Assembly (NCBI GenBank): GCA_028751875.1 | Contig: CM054156.1 | Span: 53,617,809 to 53,681,808, forward strand | Reading direction: 5' to 3' | From: Rapana venosa | Taxonomy: Eukaryota > Mollusca > Gastropoda > Neogastropoda > Muricidae | DNA length: 64,000 bases | Part shown: positions 22,483 through 34,400 of the stretch, piece after piece | Layout: each line of letters opens with the position of its first letter | Position numbering within the stretch: position 1 is the stretch's first letter | Translations under genes and position numbers: made by a program | Notes under the pieces: generated by a model | Told to the model about the DNA's origin: nothing | Database searches by the model: none | The model's input: only the letters and a program-made list of their open reading frames with translations

Positions 22483-23530
22483 CTAACAGCATTAGGAGCG
22501 GCAAGACATAGTACTGACAGCATTAGGAGCAGCCGTTCAAAACATAGGAATTGACAGAATAAGGACCACCACTTTAAGACTTAGTACTGACAGCATTAGG
22601 AGCAGCAAGACAGAGTACTGACAGCATTAGGAGCAGCAGTTCAAGACATAATACTGACAGCATTAGGAGCAGCAAGACATAGTACTAACAGCATAAGAAG
22701 CAGCAAGACAAAGTACTGACAGGATTAGGAGCAGCTATTCAAGACATAGTACTGACAGCATTAGGAGCAGCAAGACATAGTACTGACAGCATTAGGAGCA
22801 GCAAGACATAGTACTGACAGCATTAGGAGCAGCTATTCAAGACAGTACTGACAGCATTAGAAGCAGCAGTTCAATACATAGTACGGACAGCATTAGGAGC
22901 AGGAAGACATAGTACTGACAGCATTAGGAGCAGCAAGATAAAGTACTGACAGAATTAGGAGCAGCAAGACATAGTACTAACAGCATAAGGAGCAGTAGTT
23001 CAAGACATAGAACTAACAGCATTAGGAGCAGCAAGACATAGTACTGACAGAATTAGGAGCAGCTGTTGAAGACATAGTACTAACAGCATTAGGAGCAGCA
23101 AGACATAGTACTGACAGAATTAGGAGCAGCTGTTGAAGACATAGTACTAACAGCATTAGGAGCAGCAAGACATAGTACTGACAGCATTAAGTGAAGCAAG
23201 ACATAGTACTGACAGCATTAGGAGCAGCAAGACATAGTACTGACAGCATTAGGAGCAGCAGTTCAAGACATAGAACTGACAGCATTAGGAGCAGCAAGAC
23301 ATAGTACTGACAGCATTAGGAGCAGCAAGACATAGTACTGACAGCATTAAGTGAAGCAAGACATAGTACTGACAGCATTAGGAGCAGCAAGACATAGTAC
23401 TGACAGCATTAGGAGCAGCAAGACATAGTACTGACAGCATTAGGAGCAGCAGTTCAAGACATAGTACTAACAGCATTAGGAGCAGCAGTTCAATACATAT
23501 CTCTAACACCATTAGGAGCAGTAGTTTATG
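22483..23530. repeat. 31/36-bp minisatellite, right part
   Basis: The same unit as at 18955-20447 continues after the LINE for about 33 units, with more divergence and a local higher-order duplication. A pair containing AGCTGTTGAAGACATAG recurs near 23060 and 23125, and a pair with ATTAAGTGAAGCAAG recurs near 23185 and 23345. Confidence 0.97.
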
Positions 23531-23559
23531 ACACAATGTACAATGTGAGCTCTTCAAAA

Positions 23560-24375
23560 CACATCACCTCAATAAATAAAATTCAAAACATATCATCTCT
23601 CCAATCTCCATTCCAAAAGGTTACTATCAGATGGGACATTCAAAAAAATTATACAAATTTTTCAACATCTCAAAAGGAGTTAGACAAAGATGCATCCTCC
23701 CGCCTCACCTTTTCAATGTTTACACAGAGGAAATCATGAGAGAGTCTAAGAGTGAGGACATGAGCCTCAAGATCGTAGGCAGAACCTTGACTAATCTGTG
23801 CTTTGCTGGTGGTACAGCACTACTTGCTGGCATCACCGCCAGCATGAAGAGACTATTACACAGGGCAGATGGAACAGGAAGAAGAGCTTGTCTCCAGGTC
23901 AATGCCAAAAAGGCAAAAGTGCCCATGTTGCCGAACCAGCTGCCAAACAGAGCATGAAATAAAGATTGACAAAACTCCTTTAGAAAATGTCAAAGACTTT
24001 ATTTAAACATCTTGGCTCAGTCAAAGCAAATGACGGATCGTGTACCAAAGACACCACACAAAGACAAGGCATGGCAGAAAGTGGACTGATCCAACTCAGC
24101 AATAAGTATCTGGAAAGGTTGCAGCATTCATTTCTAGCTGAAAGTGTAAACAATGAAATGCTTTTCATCTCCCTCATGCTATATGACTGTGAAATCTAGA
24201 CACAAAGAAAAGGCAATGAAAATAATCAAAGCAGCTGATGTACGATTTTTTAGAAGACTGCTCAGATTCAGTTGGACAGATAAACAACAAATGAGCAAAT
24301 GAAAGCATACTACGTGAGCTGGGAACAAAAAGAAGACTTTGAACATTGATAAATGAAAGGAAATTAAGATATATA
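23560..24375 (+). mobile_element. Old RTE-type LINE remnant
   Basis: Frames at 23631-23957 and 23987-24199 read ISKGVRQRCILPPHLFNVY, IVGRTLTNLCFAGGTALLAG and, further on, DFI...LGSVKANDGSC and LMLYDCEIWT. This is the order of an RTE-type RT from motif B to the thumb. The catalytic YADD box reads FAGG and several frameshifts are present. It is much more decayed than the neighbouring RTE-like copies, and belongs to a different family from them. Confidence 0.75.
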
Positions 24376-24390
24376 TGCAAGCCATGCACT

Positions 24391-25826
24391 TTTGTTCGCT
24401 GGAGGGAAAGCCATGATCAGCGCCCTACTAAGAATCTGCAATAAGATCTGGCAGACAGGAAAATGGCCAACACCATGGACACAGTCACTCATCATCACCC
24501 TCCCCAAGAAAGGAAATCTACAACAATGCCATAATCACCGCACAATCAGCCTCATATGCCACCCAAGCAAGGTCATGCTGCAGATAATATTGAATAGACT
24601 GAAGCCACAAGCAGAGACCATCATTGCTGAGGAACAAGCAGGTTTCAGAGCAGGTCGCAGCACAACAGAACAGATATTCAACCTCAGAATACTATGTGAG
24701 CGGTACCTTCAACATCAACAAGACCTTTACCACGTATTTTTCGATTTTAAGAAGGCATTTGACAGGGTGTGGCATGCAGCTTTGTGGGCAACCATGGATT
24801 TGTACAGCATCAATGCAAACCTGATCAGACTCATCAAACAGCTGTACAGCGAGGCCACCAGTGCAGTGTACTACAACAACAACATTGGAGAATGGTTTCG
24901 AACAACAGTTGGAGTAAGGCAGGGCTGTCTACTCTCACCCACTCTTTTCAACATCTTCCTTGAGAGAATCATGGCTGATGCACTGGAACATCATGAAGGA
25001 TCAGTCAGCATTGGTGGCAGAACGATCACAAACCTCCGCTTCGCAGATGACATTGATGGAATAGCAGGATCAGAAAAAGAGCTTGCCAGCTTAACAGAAC
25101 ACTTGAATAAGGCCTCTAAAACATACGGCATGGAAATCAGTGCAGAGAAGACCAAACTGATGACTAATAACACCAACGGTATTAGCACTGATATCAGGGT
25201 TAATGACCAGAAGCTGGAAACAGTTCAAAGCTTCAAGTACCTGGGAGCCATTGTATCAGACCAGGGATCCAAGCACAGACAATAACAGCTTTGTCAAAAC
25301 TAACCACCATCTGGAGAGATAAAAATATCTCACTTATCTCCAAGATCAGACTAATGCGCTCCCTTGTCATATCTATATTTCTGTATGCCTGTGAATCATG
25401 GACCCTGATTGCAGATTTGGAGAGAAGAGTACAGGCGGTGGAGATGAGATGCTTTCGGAGACTCCTTGGCATCTCCTACAAAGACCACATAAGCAACGAA
25501 AGCGTGCATAACAGAATCCAGCAAACCATTGGACCCTATGAGAACATTCTAACGATCGTGAAAAAACGTAAACTTAAATGGTATGGGCATGTCACAAGAT
25601 CCAAAGGACTTGCAAAGAGAGTTTTACAAGACACTGTCCAAGGAGGAAGAAGAAGAGGCAGACCAAGGAAGAGCTGGGAGGATAACATCAGCGAATGGAC
25701 AGGCCTAGAACTCAACAAAACCCTGAGAAAGGCAGAACAGAGAGAGGAATGGAGGGAACTGGTTGTTGAGTCTTTGAAGGTGCCCCCACGGTCGTAAGAC
25801 TACGGGAAAGATAGATAGATAGATAG
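24391..25826 (+). mobile_element. RTE-like LINE with (GATA)n end and target-site duplication
   Basis: The insertion is flanked by ATGCACT at 24384-24390 and 25827-25833. It ends in GATAGATAGATA. The inverted copy at 60.10-60.13 kb has the flanks joined with one ATGCACT, so both borders are exact. It is 5' truncated and keeps only the RT and C-terminal region. Confidence 0.95.
24392..25797 (+). pseudogene. RTE-like reverse transcriptase, one frameshift
   Basis: The first frame (24392-25285, 297 codons) holds the RT fingers and palm: FRAGRSTTEQIFNLRIL near residue 85, FFDFKKAFDRVWH (motif A), GVRQGCLLSPTLFN and LRFADDIDG (motif C). A frameshift near 25278-25290 moves the rest into 25291-25797, with YACESWTLIADLERR, LGISYKDH, KLKWYGHVTRS and GRRRGRPRKSWEDN. 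Family knowledge: such proteins reverse-transcribe LINE RNA at a nicked target. The endonuclease that should precede the RT is absent through truncation. Assignment to the RTE group is from C-terminal motif order, and a related clade such as RTE-X or Proto2 is possible. Confidence 0.9.
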
Positions 25827-25980
25827 ATGCACTACAAAACCAAGAAACGAACCTCATGAAGACTGTTTTTCAAGACAAAATCAAGGTAAAAAGACCCAAA
25901 TGCAGACACCACCCTCTTTCAAACTATATCTAAAAAGCCTGTCTCCAAAAACAAAACAAGAAACAGCCAGAAAAAAAAAA

Positions 25981-26305
25981 TCAACACTCAGGCACGTGGG
26001 CAGATATACTCTGTTCACTCTGTCTGTCTCTGTCATCCGGTTCATTCCACAGCTTCTCTGACCAGAAGATGAACCGTCCATGTTCATGTTCTTCGGAAAA
26101 CAAGGCAGCTACAACAGCATCTTGGTTTGTTGTTGCTGGAGACAGTCCATCCAGCCACTCTGTGTTGAGAATGCGGAGATAAGCAGGCTTCTCTAGGCCA
26201 ATGCGGTGTATTCCCTCAAGGCTTTTTAGCATTTTATATATATCGATAAGTGATTTCCATGTCCAGCTTCTTGAGTGGTCGAGAACTGCACTATCCAAGT
26301 CTTCT
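25981..26305 (-). CDS. Terminal coding exon of an unidentified host gene
   Basis: On the minus strand a strong acceptor (TTGCCTTTATTTTGCAG) precedes an open frame of about 108 codons ending in TGA at 25981. The peptide runs from REDLDSAVLDHSRSWTWK through YKMLKSLEGIHRIGLEKP and YLRILNTEWLDG to VPEC. It is a mixed, non-repetitive composition unlike the surrounding LINE debris. I do not recognise the family, and no signal peptide or membrane segment is visible. A second, error-rich copy with the same acceptor context lies on the plus strand at 59671-59981. An acceptor two bases further in (GCAGAG) is also possible. Confidence 0.6.
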
Positions 26306-26364
26306 CTGCAAAATAAAGGCAAAACAAGATGAATCATGATTTGTAATCAATGCGGTCTCCACAC

Positions 26365-26501
26365 TTTTTATCGTTTCTAGACGTTTCTGGACGTGTTGGG
26401 AAACCACTCGTTTATCCTTTTGTTCAGAATGGCAATCAGCATGTTCAGGGAACAGTTTTAATAATACAGATATTAATTGTTTTAATCCTTTTGTTCTTAA
26501 A
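26365..26501 (-). CDS. Possible penultimate exon of the same unidentified gene
   Basis: This minus-strand stretch is open for 45 codons (LRTKGLKQLISVLLKLFPEH, then KDKRVVSQHVQKRLETIK). It lies between a pyrimidine-rich TTTCATCTTAAG acceptor and a AAAAAGTGTGG donor. Joining it to the terminal exon keeps the frame only with the GCAGAG acceptor there. The region is also present in the inverted copy (59530-59625). This is a tentative model without transcript support. Confidence 0.35.
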
Positions 26502-26942
26502 CTTAAGATGAAAGAGTCCAGGCAAGAAGAAAAAGAAGAAAACCTGTTGAACTTTAAAAGAGACAATCTCTTACATTCAGTAATACTTATTTACACAGTA
26601 ATGACAAACACAACAATTTAGTTTTGTTTTAGAGTAATGTTGAATGGAGTGAACACATAAAAGATATAAATGACACAGAGACTATGTTACTGGCCTGCTT
26701 CAAAAAGTATATTATAAAATGAACAGGAAATGTCTTGAAGCCATGAACAAGTCTTATACATGGCCTCATTTTGATCTTGCTGACATTATCTGGGATGACT
26801 GTTCTGATACTACAGCCAACTGTTTAGAAGATCTACACCTTTAAGCATGTTGGAACTGTTTGTGAAACCAGCCATGAAAAACTGCATAAAGAGGCAGGGT
26901 TTTGCAACTTTCAAGAAAGAAGATAACGGCATAAAATTATCT
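26502..26942. other. Unassigned sequence, probably intronic to the minus-strand gene
   Basis: No repeat is recognised. The right part (26780-26940) is present in reverse at 59.09-59.22 kb. Confidence 0.45.
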
Positions 26943-26948
26943 ATCATT

Positions 26949-28109
26949 CATTATCATCATCATCAGTCCCGTGACCTTGGCGGTCGTGGAGGAGACACGA
27001 AAGACGATGCCGTGGTAAGCCTCCTCCATCAATATCGGTCATCGGCTCTGCAAAGTAGTGCCGAGTCATTCATCCTGGTCCTTTCCCTGATGTTGTCCAT
27101 CCATGACTTCTTCTGTCTTCCCCTCTTTCTGCCACCTTCGAGTGTTCCCTGCAGTACTGTTTTTGGCAGTGTTGTGGCGGGTGACGTGGCCGAATCATGT
27201 CAGCTTTTTCTTTTTGACGATGGTGAGAAGGGGTTCCTGTGGACCTGCCAGCCGTGTTATTTGGCTCTTGACAAATTCATTGGTCTTTCGTTCCCTCCAA
27301 GATATGCCCAGCAGTTTTCTATGGCATTTTGTTTCAAATGACTGGATCGCTTTGCTGTTTCAGCAGTCAATATCCAGGTTTCACTTCCGTACAGCAGGAT
27401 AGGCTGAATTAGGGCTTTGTAGAGCTTTAGTATGATTGGAAAATTGATCTCTTTACTTTTCCATATGGTGGTGAGTTTCGTCATGGAAGATGTTGCCATA
27501 GCTAGTCTGACTTTGATTTCTGTCGTCGATCGCCCGTCCTTTGTGAGTGTAGCGCCAAGGTATTTAAAAGCGTTTACCTCCTCCAGTTGCTGGCCGTTCA
27601 TGTAAATTTTAGCAGTGGCGTTGCTCGTGCTGTTCACAAGTACTTTACTTTTCTCCGAGCTCACCTCCATCCTATATGCTTCAGGTCTGTTCTCAAGTCT
27701 GGTCGTAAGATCTTGCAGCTCTGTGTTACTTCCGCCCATGAGGTCAATGTCATCGGCAAACCGCAAGTTGTTATGGGGTCTGCCACCAATGGAGATGGTA
27801 AAGTGGAAGTCATGGAGGGTCTCTCTCATAATGTTTTCCAAGAACAGATTAAACAGGACTGGAGATAACAGGCATCCTTGTCGGACCCCAACTGTGGTTT
27901 TGAAGTAGTCTTTGACCTGATTGTTCAGAAGGACTGCACTGCTTGCGGTGTTGTATAGTGCTTGAATGGTTTGCACTAGTCCTTCTTCAATGCCAAACAT
28001 TCTGAGGACCTGCCACAGACCTTCGTGCCATACTCTGTCGAAAGCCTTCTTGAAGTCGAGGAAGTTGTGGAACAGGTCTCTCTGATGTTGAAGATGTTTT
28101 TCCATCATT
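26949..28109 (-). mobile_element. RTE-like LINE fragment with empty-site counterpart
   Basis: The minus-strand element is 5' truncated just upstream of RT motif A. ATCATT at 26943-26948 and 28104-28109 is a likely target-site duplication. The low-quality copy near 59.05-59.08 kb joins the flanks with one equivalent copy (read as ACCATT). Confidence 0.85.
27257..28108 (-). pseudogene. RTE-like reverse transcriptase fragment
   Basis: The frame has 283 open codons on the minus strand: NFLDFKKAFDRVWHEGL (motif A), GVRQGCLLSPVLFNLFLE (motif B region), LRFADDIDLMGG (motif C), FKYLGATL and LYGSETWILTAE. The C-terminal part (up to about 26960) continues in other frames after 27257. It is clearly related to the element at 24391 but a distinct subfamily, with for example LYGSETW against LYACESW. 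Catalytic aspartates are present. The fingers and endonuclease are missing. Confidence 0.88.
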
Positions 28110-28179
28110 ATAAGATGGTTAATGGTGCATGTCCAGATTATGTGTTAGATTTGACACCAGGTGCTGTTTCTGAAAGCAA
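28110..28179. other. Flank before the gap, repeated inverted at 58985-59050
   Basis: The GGTGCATGTCCAGATTATG and GATTTGACACCAGGTGC blocks match in reverse at about 58990-59035. This is the last clean sequence before the gap that can be tied to the inverted copy. Confidence 0.75.
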
Positions 28180-28679
28180 NNNNNNNNNNNNNNNNNNNNN
28201 NNNNNNNNNNNNNNNNNNNNNNNNNNNNNNNNNNNNNNNNNNNNNNNNNNNNNNNNNNNNNNNNNNNNNNNNNNNNNNNNNNNNNNNNNNNNNNNNNNNN
28301 NNNNNNNNNNNNNNNNNNNNNNNNNNNNNNNNNNNNNNNNNNNNNNNNNNNNNNNNNNNNNNNNNNNNNNNNNNNNNNNNNNNNNNNNNNNNNNNNNNNN
28401 NNNNNNNNNNNNNNNNNNNNNNNNNNNNNNNNNNNNNNNNNNNNNNNNNNNNNNNNNNNNNNNNNNNNNNNNNNNNNNNNNNNNNNNNNNNNNNNNNNNN
28501 NNNNNNNNNNNNNNNNNNNNNNNNNNNNNNNNNNNNNNNNNNNNNNNNNNNNNNNNNNNNNNNNNNNNNNNNNNNNNNNNNNNNNNNNNNNNNNNNNNNN
28601 NNNNNNNNNNNNNNNNNNNNNNNNNNNNNNNNNNNNNNNNNNNNNNNNNNNNNNNNNNNNNNNNNNNNNNNNNNNNNNN
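28180..28679. other. Assembly gap, exactly 500 N
   Basis: The round length indicates a placeholder gap of unknown true size. All open frames through it are artefacts. Confidence 0.99.
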
Positions 28680-28929
28680 AAAAGTGATTGTTCTTAAATG
28701 GGGACATGCCACATTAAAGGGAGGGAGCATGTCTCCCCACCCCCTTTTAAACCCCTCCCCAGCCACCTGCTGCGACTGTGACGCCCTTCCTCCAGCCCCC
28801 CCAGTGGTTGGCTGGGGTCAGGTCCACCGCACACCCTCCCGTGGGTCCTCACCCTTTGCTTCTTTTCTCTTTTGAAACCCGGGACCCTGGGGAAAGTTTT
28901 TCGCATTCATTTTTTGTTTCCCTACATTA

Positions 28930-29360
28930 TGCAAACCTCTGGAATAACAAACGCTTCCATCATTCAAGACAGACTGATCGTTCCCTGTCCATATTTTTGT
29001 ACCAGTGAAACGGGGACCATAACATCAAAATTAAAAGAAGGATACACAAAAGGAATGAATGCTTTGACAAATTCTTGGTATCTCATACGACATCATATAA
29101 CTACGAAAATAAAAGCCATTTTTAAAAACGCCATCGGGCCATATGAAGAGCCCCTGACTTAAAATAAAATAAACTGAAGGGGTGGGGGCCCCGCACATTT
29201 ACTCTGACGGGCCAGACTTCCTACAAGGAACATAAACGGGGGGAACGAAGATACAGAAAAGGAAAACGAGGGGAAACAACATAAACAGTGGACTGGCCTT
29301 GATGGAATGACAAACTGCGGAAAGCGGAAGCATGAAGAGGGAGAAAGCGGTAGCTAAATT
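28930..29360 (+). mobile_element. RTE-like LINE C-terminal fragment, degraded
   Basis: Around 29130-29160 one frame reads AIGPYEEPLT, matching TIGPYENILT of the element at 24391. Further on, a piece reading QWTGLDGM lies where the sister element has EWTGLELN. The match is weak because of sequence quality. Confidence 0.5.
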
Positions 29361-29584
29361 TTTCGGGGGGCTGCAACGGCACTAACTACGGGATGGGTGA
29401 AAGGTGGAGGCGAATTTTGATGAAGACATTGAAATTTACATCTGTTTTGAAACTTTTTCCATTCGCTGGCCAGGGGGAAAAAGGAGGAAGAAAGAGTCCG
29501 CCCTTCACCCCAAAACAATATTAATAAATTAAACAAATGGAAAAATTTCCCAAAAGAACGAGTGTAAGAACGATCCAACTTAAT

Positions 29585-31402
29585 AAAATAATAAAAACTG
29601 ATTTTAATACGCTAAATCGTAAAACACAAACAAATCGAAGCGCTTCACTAAAAATCATAAAAACCATTACTCCCCTTTAAACAAATGAACAAAAATTTAA
29701 AAACCATGCCGCGCACGTAGCACGTACCACCACGCACACACACACACACACACACCACAAACACACAGCCCCAAACGCGCCCACCACACCAAAACCACCC
29801 CAAAACAAACAAAAACCCCACTCGCAAACACACTTAGGAGGTGAAAGTTTGCTGTTGAAAATTGGGTACAGATTTTGGGGGGGGAAAGTCTCGGGTAAAA
29901 AAATAAGGTGTTTTGAGGCGGGATTTAAAGGGTATCAAATAAAACTTTTGTCGAATAAAAAAGGGGGGTCTTCCCAGGGGGATGGACAAAACAAAAAGGA
30001 CGACGATCAACAGGGGTTTTGTTTAAATTTTGGTGTTCAAAACCCAAAAAGTATCTGGGGCTGAACGAAAGGAACGGGAGGGAGTGTCGGGTGAAACATT
30101 ACAAGTAAGGGGGTGCAGATTGTGAACATTTGAAACAAGGGATTATTTTATACTCCAGTCTTTGTTTAACGGGCACCAGTAAGGGATCGCAGAGGAGGTG
30201 AGGGTTTTTAAATTTTTTTTCTTAGGACCATCGACTGCAGAGTTTTGTAGCGTTGAAGAGATATAAATGCGGAGGCCACCCAAAAGAAATTTACTGTAGC
30301 TAAAAAAAATAATGAAATAAAATTTTTATATTGTGATAGCGAACTTGAAAAGCAACAAATCAAAGTGCTCAGATTTTTTTTTTTGGAATCTGGTGTTCGA
30401 AAGCACAAGTACTGGGGCGAAAAAAGGGAAAGGGGATGGTGTACAGGTGAAGACAGTTACAGAGACAACCACTTTTAGTCGCCTCCTTCCGTTTCTGTCC
30501 ATCTTTACGTATCTAAACGGAAAGAATGAAAGTGACAAGCGGGAATTGCAAAAGGAAAATACTTCAAATCGCGCTTTGCCCCCGAAATTTGATAGTACAA
30601 GACGCAGTGGGGTATGTTTTTTTCATAAAATGTTTGCCCAAGAATACTCCTAAATCTTCACAGAGTTGGAAAAAGGAAACTGACTATTTGCCGATTCTTT
30701 TGTTTTTGCGATTAAGAAATTTAGGGTTGACCCCTATAGCGGCTTGGGTTTTACACATTAATTTGTAGCTTGTTCTGAGTCACCTTTTGAATTCTTGAAC
30801 AAAAGGGACATATTTGTCGGGAAAAAAGGCAATTTTTCAATAGTATCACTGCACTGAAGCGGCATAACATATATCAATAGCTGGTTATCTATTATATTTG
30901 AAGTGGAGCAGGTAGAAAGTAAAGAAACGGGTTCGGGACTGCCCTGGGGGACTCTAATCCATTTTGACGGGTTTTGATTAAATTTTTTGTCTACACTAAT
31001 TTTCTGGAATCGCTGTGAGTATGAAGAAAAACCATGTGGGGGATCCCCTTAAACCAAACTATTTGGAGCGTGAAAAAGAATTGATGGTCTATAGATCAAA
31101 AGGCTGCAGATAATCGAGAAGAGTGAGGGGGAAATTTTTTTTCCTGCTCAAAGAAAGAGAAGTTATCTTAATGTGGACGGGGTGGTTTGGGTGCTGTGGT
31201 TGGGCGATGGGAAATTTAAAAAAGCGGAAAGGAACTTTTGGAATGATGACTGTTGATGTTTGAGAACAACTTTTTCAGTATTTTAGAAACAAAGGGGAAT
31301 TTGACACAGGCTAAAAATTTTTTCAAAATGTTGGGATAAAGGGTCTGCTTTTCAGTAGAGGTGGGGCTTTTGCTGTTTTAAAGCTGAAAAAAATTTCCGA
31401 CA
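29585..31402 (-). mobile_element. L2-like LINE, 3' part, interrupted by LINE-B
   Basis: The tail block with AAACAAATCGAAGCGCTTCAC, a CA tract at 29735-29760, and 29830-31400 align with 41900-43540 of the clean minus-strand L2 copy. The alignment stops within the sequence that in the clean copy reads GGAAAATTTCCTGACTG, and resumes at about 35950. Confidence 0.8.
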
Positions 31403-34400
31403 AGTCAGCAAGTCAAAAATTTTATTTCCAGAGGGTACTTAAAATAAAAATCTTTTGCTTTTTTTCACAAGCCATCCTAAAAAAAATTTTCGAATTTATA
31501 CAAGACTTTACATTATTCATCTTTACCGTTAAATTAAAAACCATAAAAAAAGAGGAAAAAACGAAAAGGGAGAACTTGAAAATACAAATTTACCACATAT
31601 ACATATACTTACACACATACCATGAAAACCCGCCTGAGCGCGTGGGGCCCCACGCCACACACACATTTAAAAAAAAAATTTTTTTAAAAATAAAAAAAAA
31701 AATCATAAAACGCAGACAAAAAAAAATTACTTCCCCCTACTTTTACATCCATTCTTTCCCTTTTTATTTTTAGATAAAAAAAAAGGTCAAAATAAAAATT
31801 AGAAAATACTAACTTGTCTACTGACAATTTTAAACCTTCAATACCCCCCCTCCTTCCCCCTCCACCCACAAACGGTGCTTTTTTGCGTTCATATTTTTCA
31901 AAACGCTTTTAAAAAATGAAAATTTTCACAAAATAGCTAAAAAGCAAAAAAGGCAAATAAGATTAAATAATGTTTCATAATAGAGATAAATTTTAAAACA
32001 ACAATCCCCCATCACCAAAAAAAACAATAAACAAATGTCCCCTCACCATGAACAAAAACATAACCATGAAAACAGAAAAGCTTTAAAAAGGGTGGGGGTG
32101 GGGGAGAATAAAAAGGGGAAGGGAAATACACCTTAAATAAAATTTAATAGTTTTAAAAAAAAAAAACAAATATTTCAAACAAGTAAAACCCCCTATACGA
32201 TACAAATTAAAAGCCCATAACCCACACTATCAAATAAAAACAATATAACAAAAACAGTATTGCTTAAATAGTACTAATAACTCATCTCAACGCAATAAAA
32301 ACAACACCACGATAAAATCTATTGAATTAGAAAAGACAAAGGGGCATGGGAGTGGAGGGGAAAGGGAAAGGAGAGAAAGGAGGGGAGAGAGAAGAGAGAG
32401 AGAGAGAGAGGGGAAAAGGACACACTATCAAGCTATCAGGTCTACCAAAAAAGATTTTAAAAATTTCCTCCTTTTCCCTTGTTTCAACATTGCAGATTTT
32501 TTTACTACTTGCATAGATTCCCCTTTACTTCTTTGCATAATAGTGTGCCTTTTTCCTGCCCCCCCTCCCTCCACACTATACAGTGTGTACGTAAAATTTC
32601 TATCTCATAAGACATATTTGAATTTTTTTTTAAGGAATACCATTATGCTGAAATGTAAGATGGTTGAATTGCCGTATTAACATGGTTGATTTTGCCTTAT
32701 TGTCAATTCCTAGGCATTCATGCTTTAGATGGCTTTTTTACTGTTCTTAAACTGATTTTTTTTTTTGATACATTTTAAGCTTTTTGGGGGAGCTTTTTCC
32801 AAAATCACTCCCTATACAAGAACTTTTTTTGAAAGATTTTTCTTGCTGGGAAAATTTTGTAGTATTATTCTGTGTTCATTGATTTTGAAGCATTGTGACT
32901 TTGGGGGGCATTCCATTGACAATTTCTGGACAAATAGAGCTTTATTTAGATAAGTCTTTTTAAAGGGTTTGGGAAATATTTTTTTCCCTTTATAATCTTT
33001 GAGGGTTGGGACTTGTTTTAGTAAACAAGTTTCAGTCCTTTTATAAAACATAACAATTTTAAAATTTGTAGCACTGCCTGTCCCAAAGAGTAAAAGCAAG
33101 AAACTTAGGAAAAAAATAGGCCGAAAAAAAAGATTTTTGGAATGGTTATTCAAAAAATGTTTTTTTTTGATAACTGAAGAGCTTTAAGAAAGACTTTTTT
33201 CCTAGCCCACAAGGGCACCCCAAGTAAGTTTTTTGGTCAATAATTACCCCCAGAATTCGTGGGACAACTTCTTAATTACTCTTTACCTATCAACAGGGGT
33301 TGGGAATTTATCTTTCATTTTTTGTCTTTTTTGCTTGCTTACATACAACACTTAGTTTTTCGCGTATTTAGGGACATATGGTTTAGCTACCCAAAAACCA
33401 ATCTGTAAATATTGTTTGAAGTTTGATTGTAATCTTGGGGGGGTAGAGTCACTCCCAATAGAGGGATGTGTCATCAGCAAACTTTTTCACAGCTACATTC
33501 TAAAATTGGGGTAAGTCTTTTACAAGTTTAAAAATAAATGGACCCAATATTGACCCTTGTGTACCATTTTTAATAGGTACTTTCTGATGTTTGATTTTTT
33601 GCATTTACTACTGCTGCCTTTTTCGACAAAAAGCTTTAAAAGATTTCTTTTTCCGGGTTTTATTTTATACAAGTGAATTTTACGCAATAATAAGGAATTT
33701 TGATTACCAAATGCTTTTTCAAAGTCAAAAAAAAGAAGGCCTGTAATTTATTTTCATTGTATTGTTGGAACTGCGAATTTTTAAGAGTTGTGTGACAAAA
33801 TTTTTTTTACGAAAACCTACTGATTTTTCCATTTAATAATTTTGTTTACAAAGAAAATAAAGATTTTTGGATATGTTTTTCAAAGGTTAGATAAACAGAC
33901 AAATTTGAAAGGGTCTGTAATTTGAAGACAACAGATCCCCTATTTGTACTGTATTTTTTTGCCTTTTTAAATTTTAAACAAAAAAGTTGTTTTTCTCTAT
34001 CACAAGTTTACAAGTAGCAGTGTTCCACTATAACTTGACACAAACTTGATTATTTTTCCCTCTAGATTTCTAAACCACGTGTTCGGGAATTTTTTTTAAG
34101 AACGGGCTTTCTAAAACGTTTTTGTCATTTGACATATTTGAAGGGGAAATTTTATTTCTTTTGATTTGATATATTTTTCCCTAAACAATGGAGATCTTTT
34201 TCATTGACTTGTAAATTTGATATTACTTTGTGGGCAATGTTTGAGAAGGGGTTGTTCAATTCTCAGCTGAATATTTTTAACGTCTTTGACTTTTTGATAT
34301 GGGTTTTTATTACATAATGTATTGATGGCTTCCCATACGGGCGAAGTGGGTATTTAATTAACAACTTTTGAAGTAATCATTTTTTGATTGCTTTTAGTGA

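Noticed and set aside
18955..23530. Regular direct repeats that could be mistaken for a CRISPR array
   Set aside because: Units are contiguous without unique spacers, vary by point changes, are interrupted by a LINE and have no cas genes. This is a eukaryotic minisatellite.
28025..28766. Long open frames across 28180-28679
   Set aside because: They consist of N translated as X over an assembly gap.
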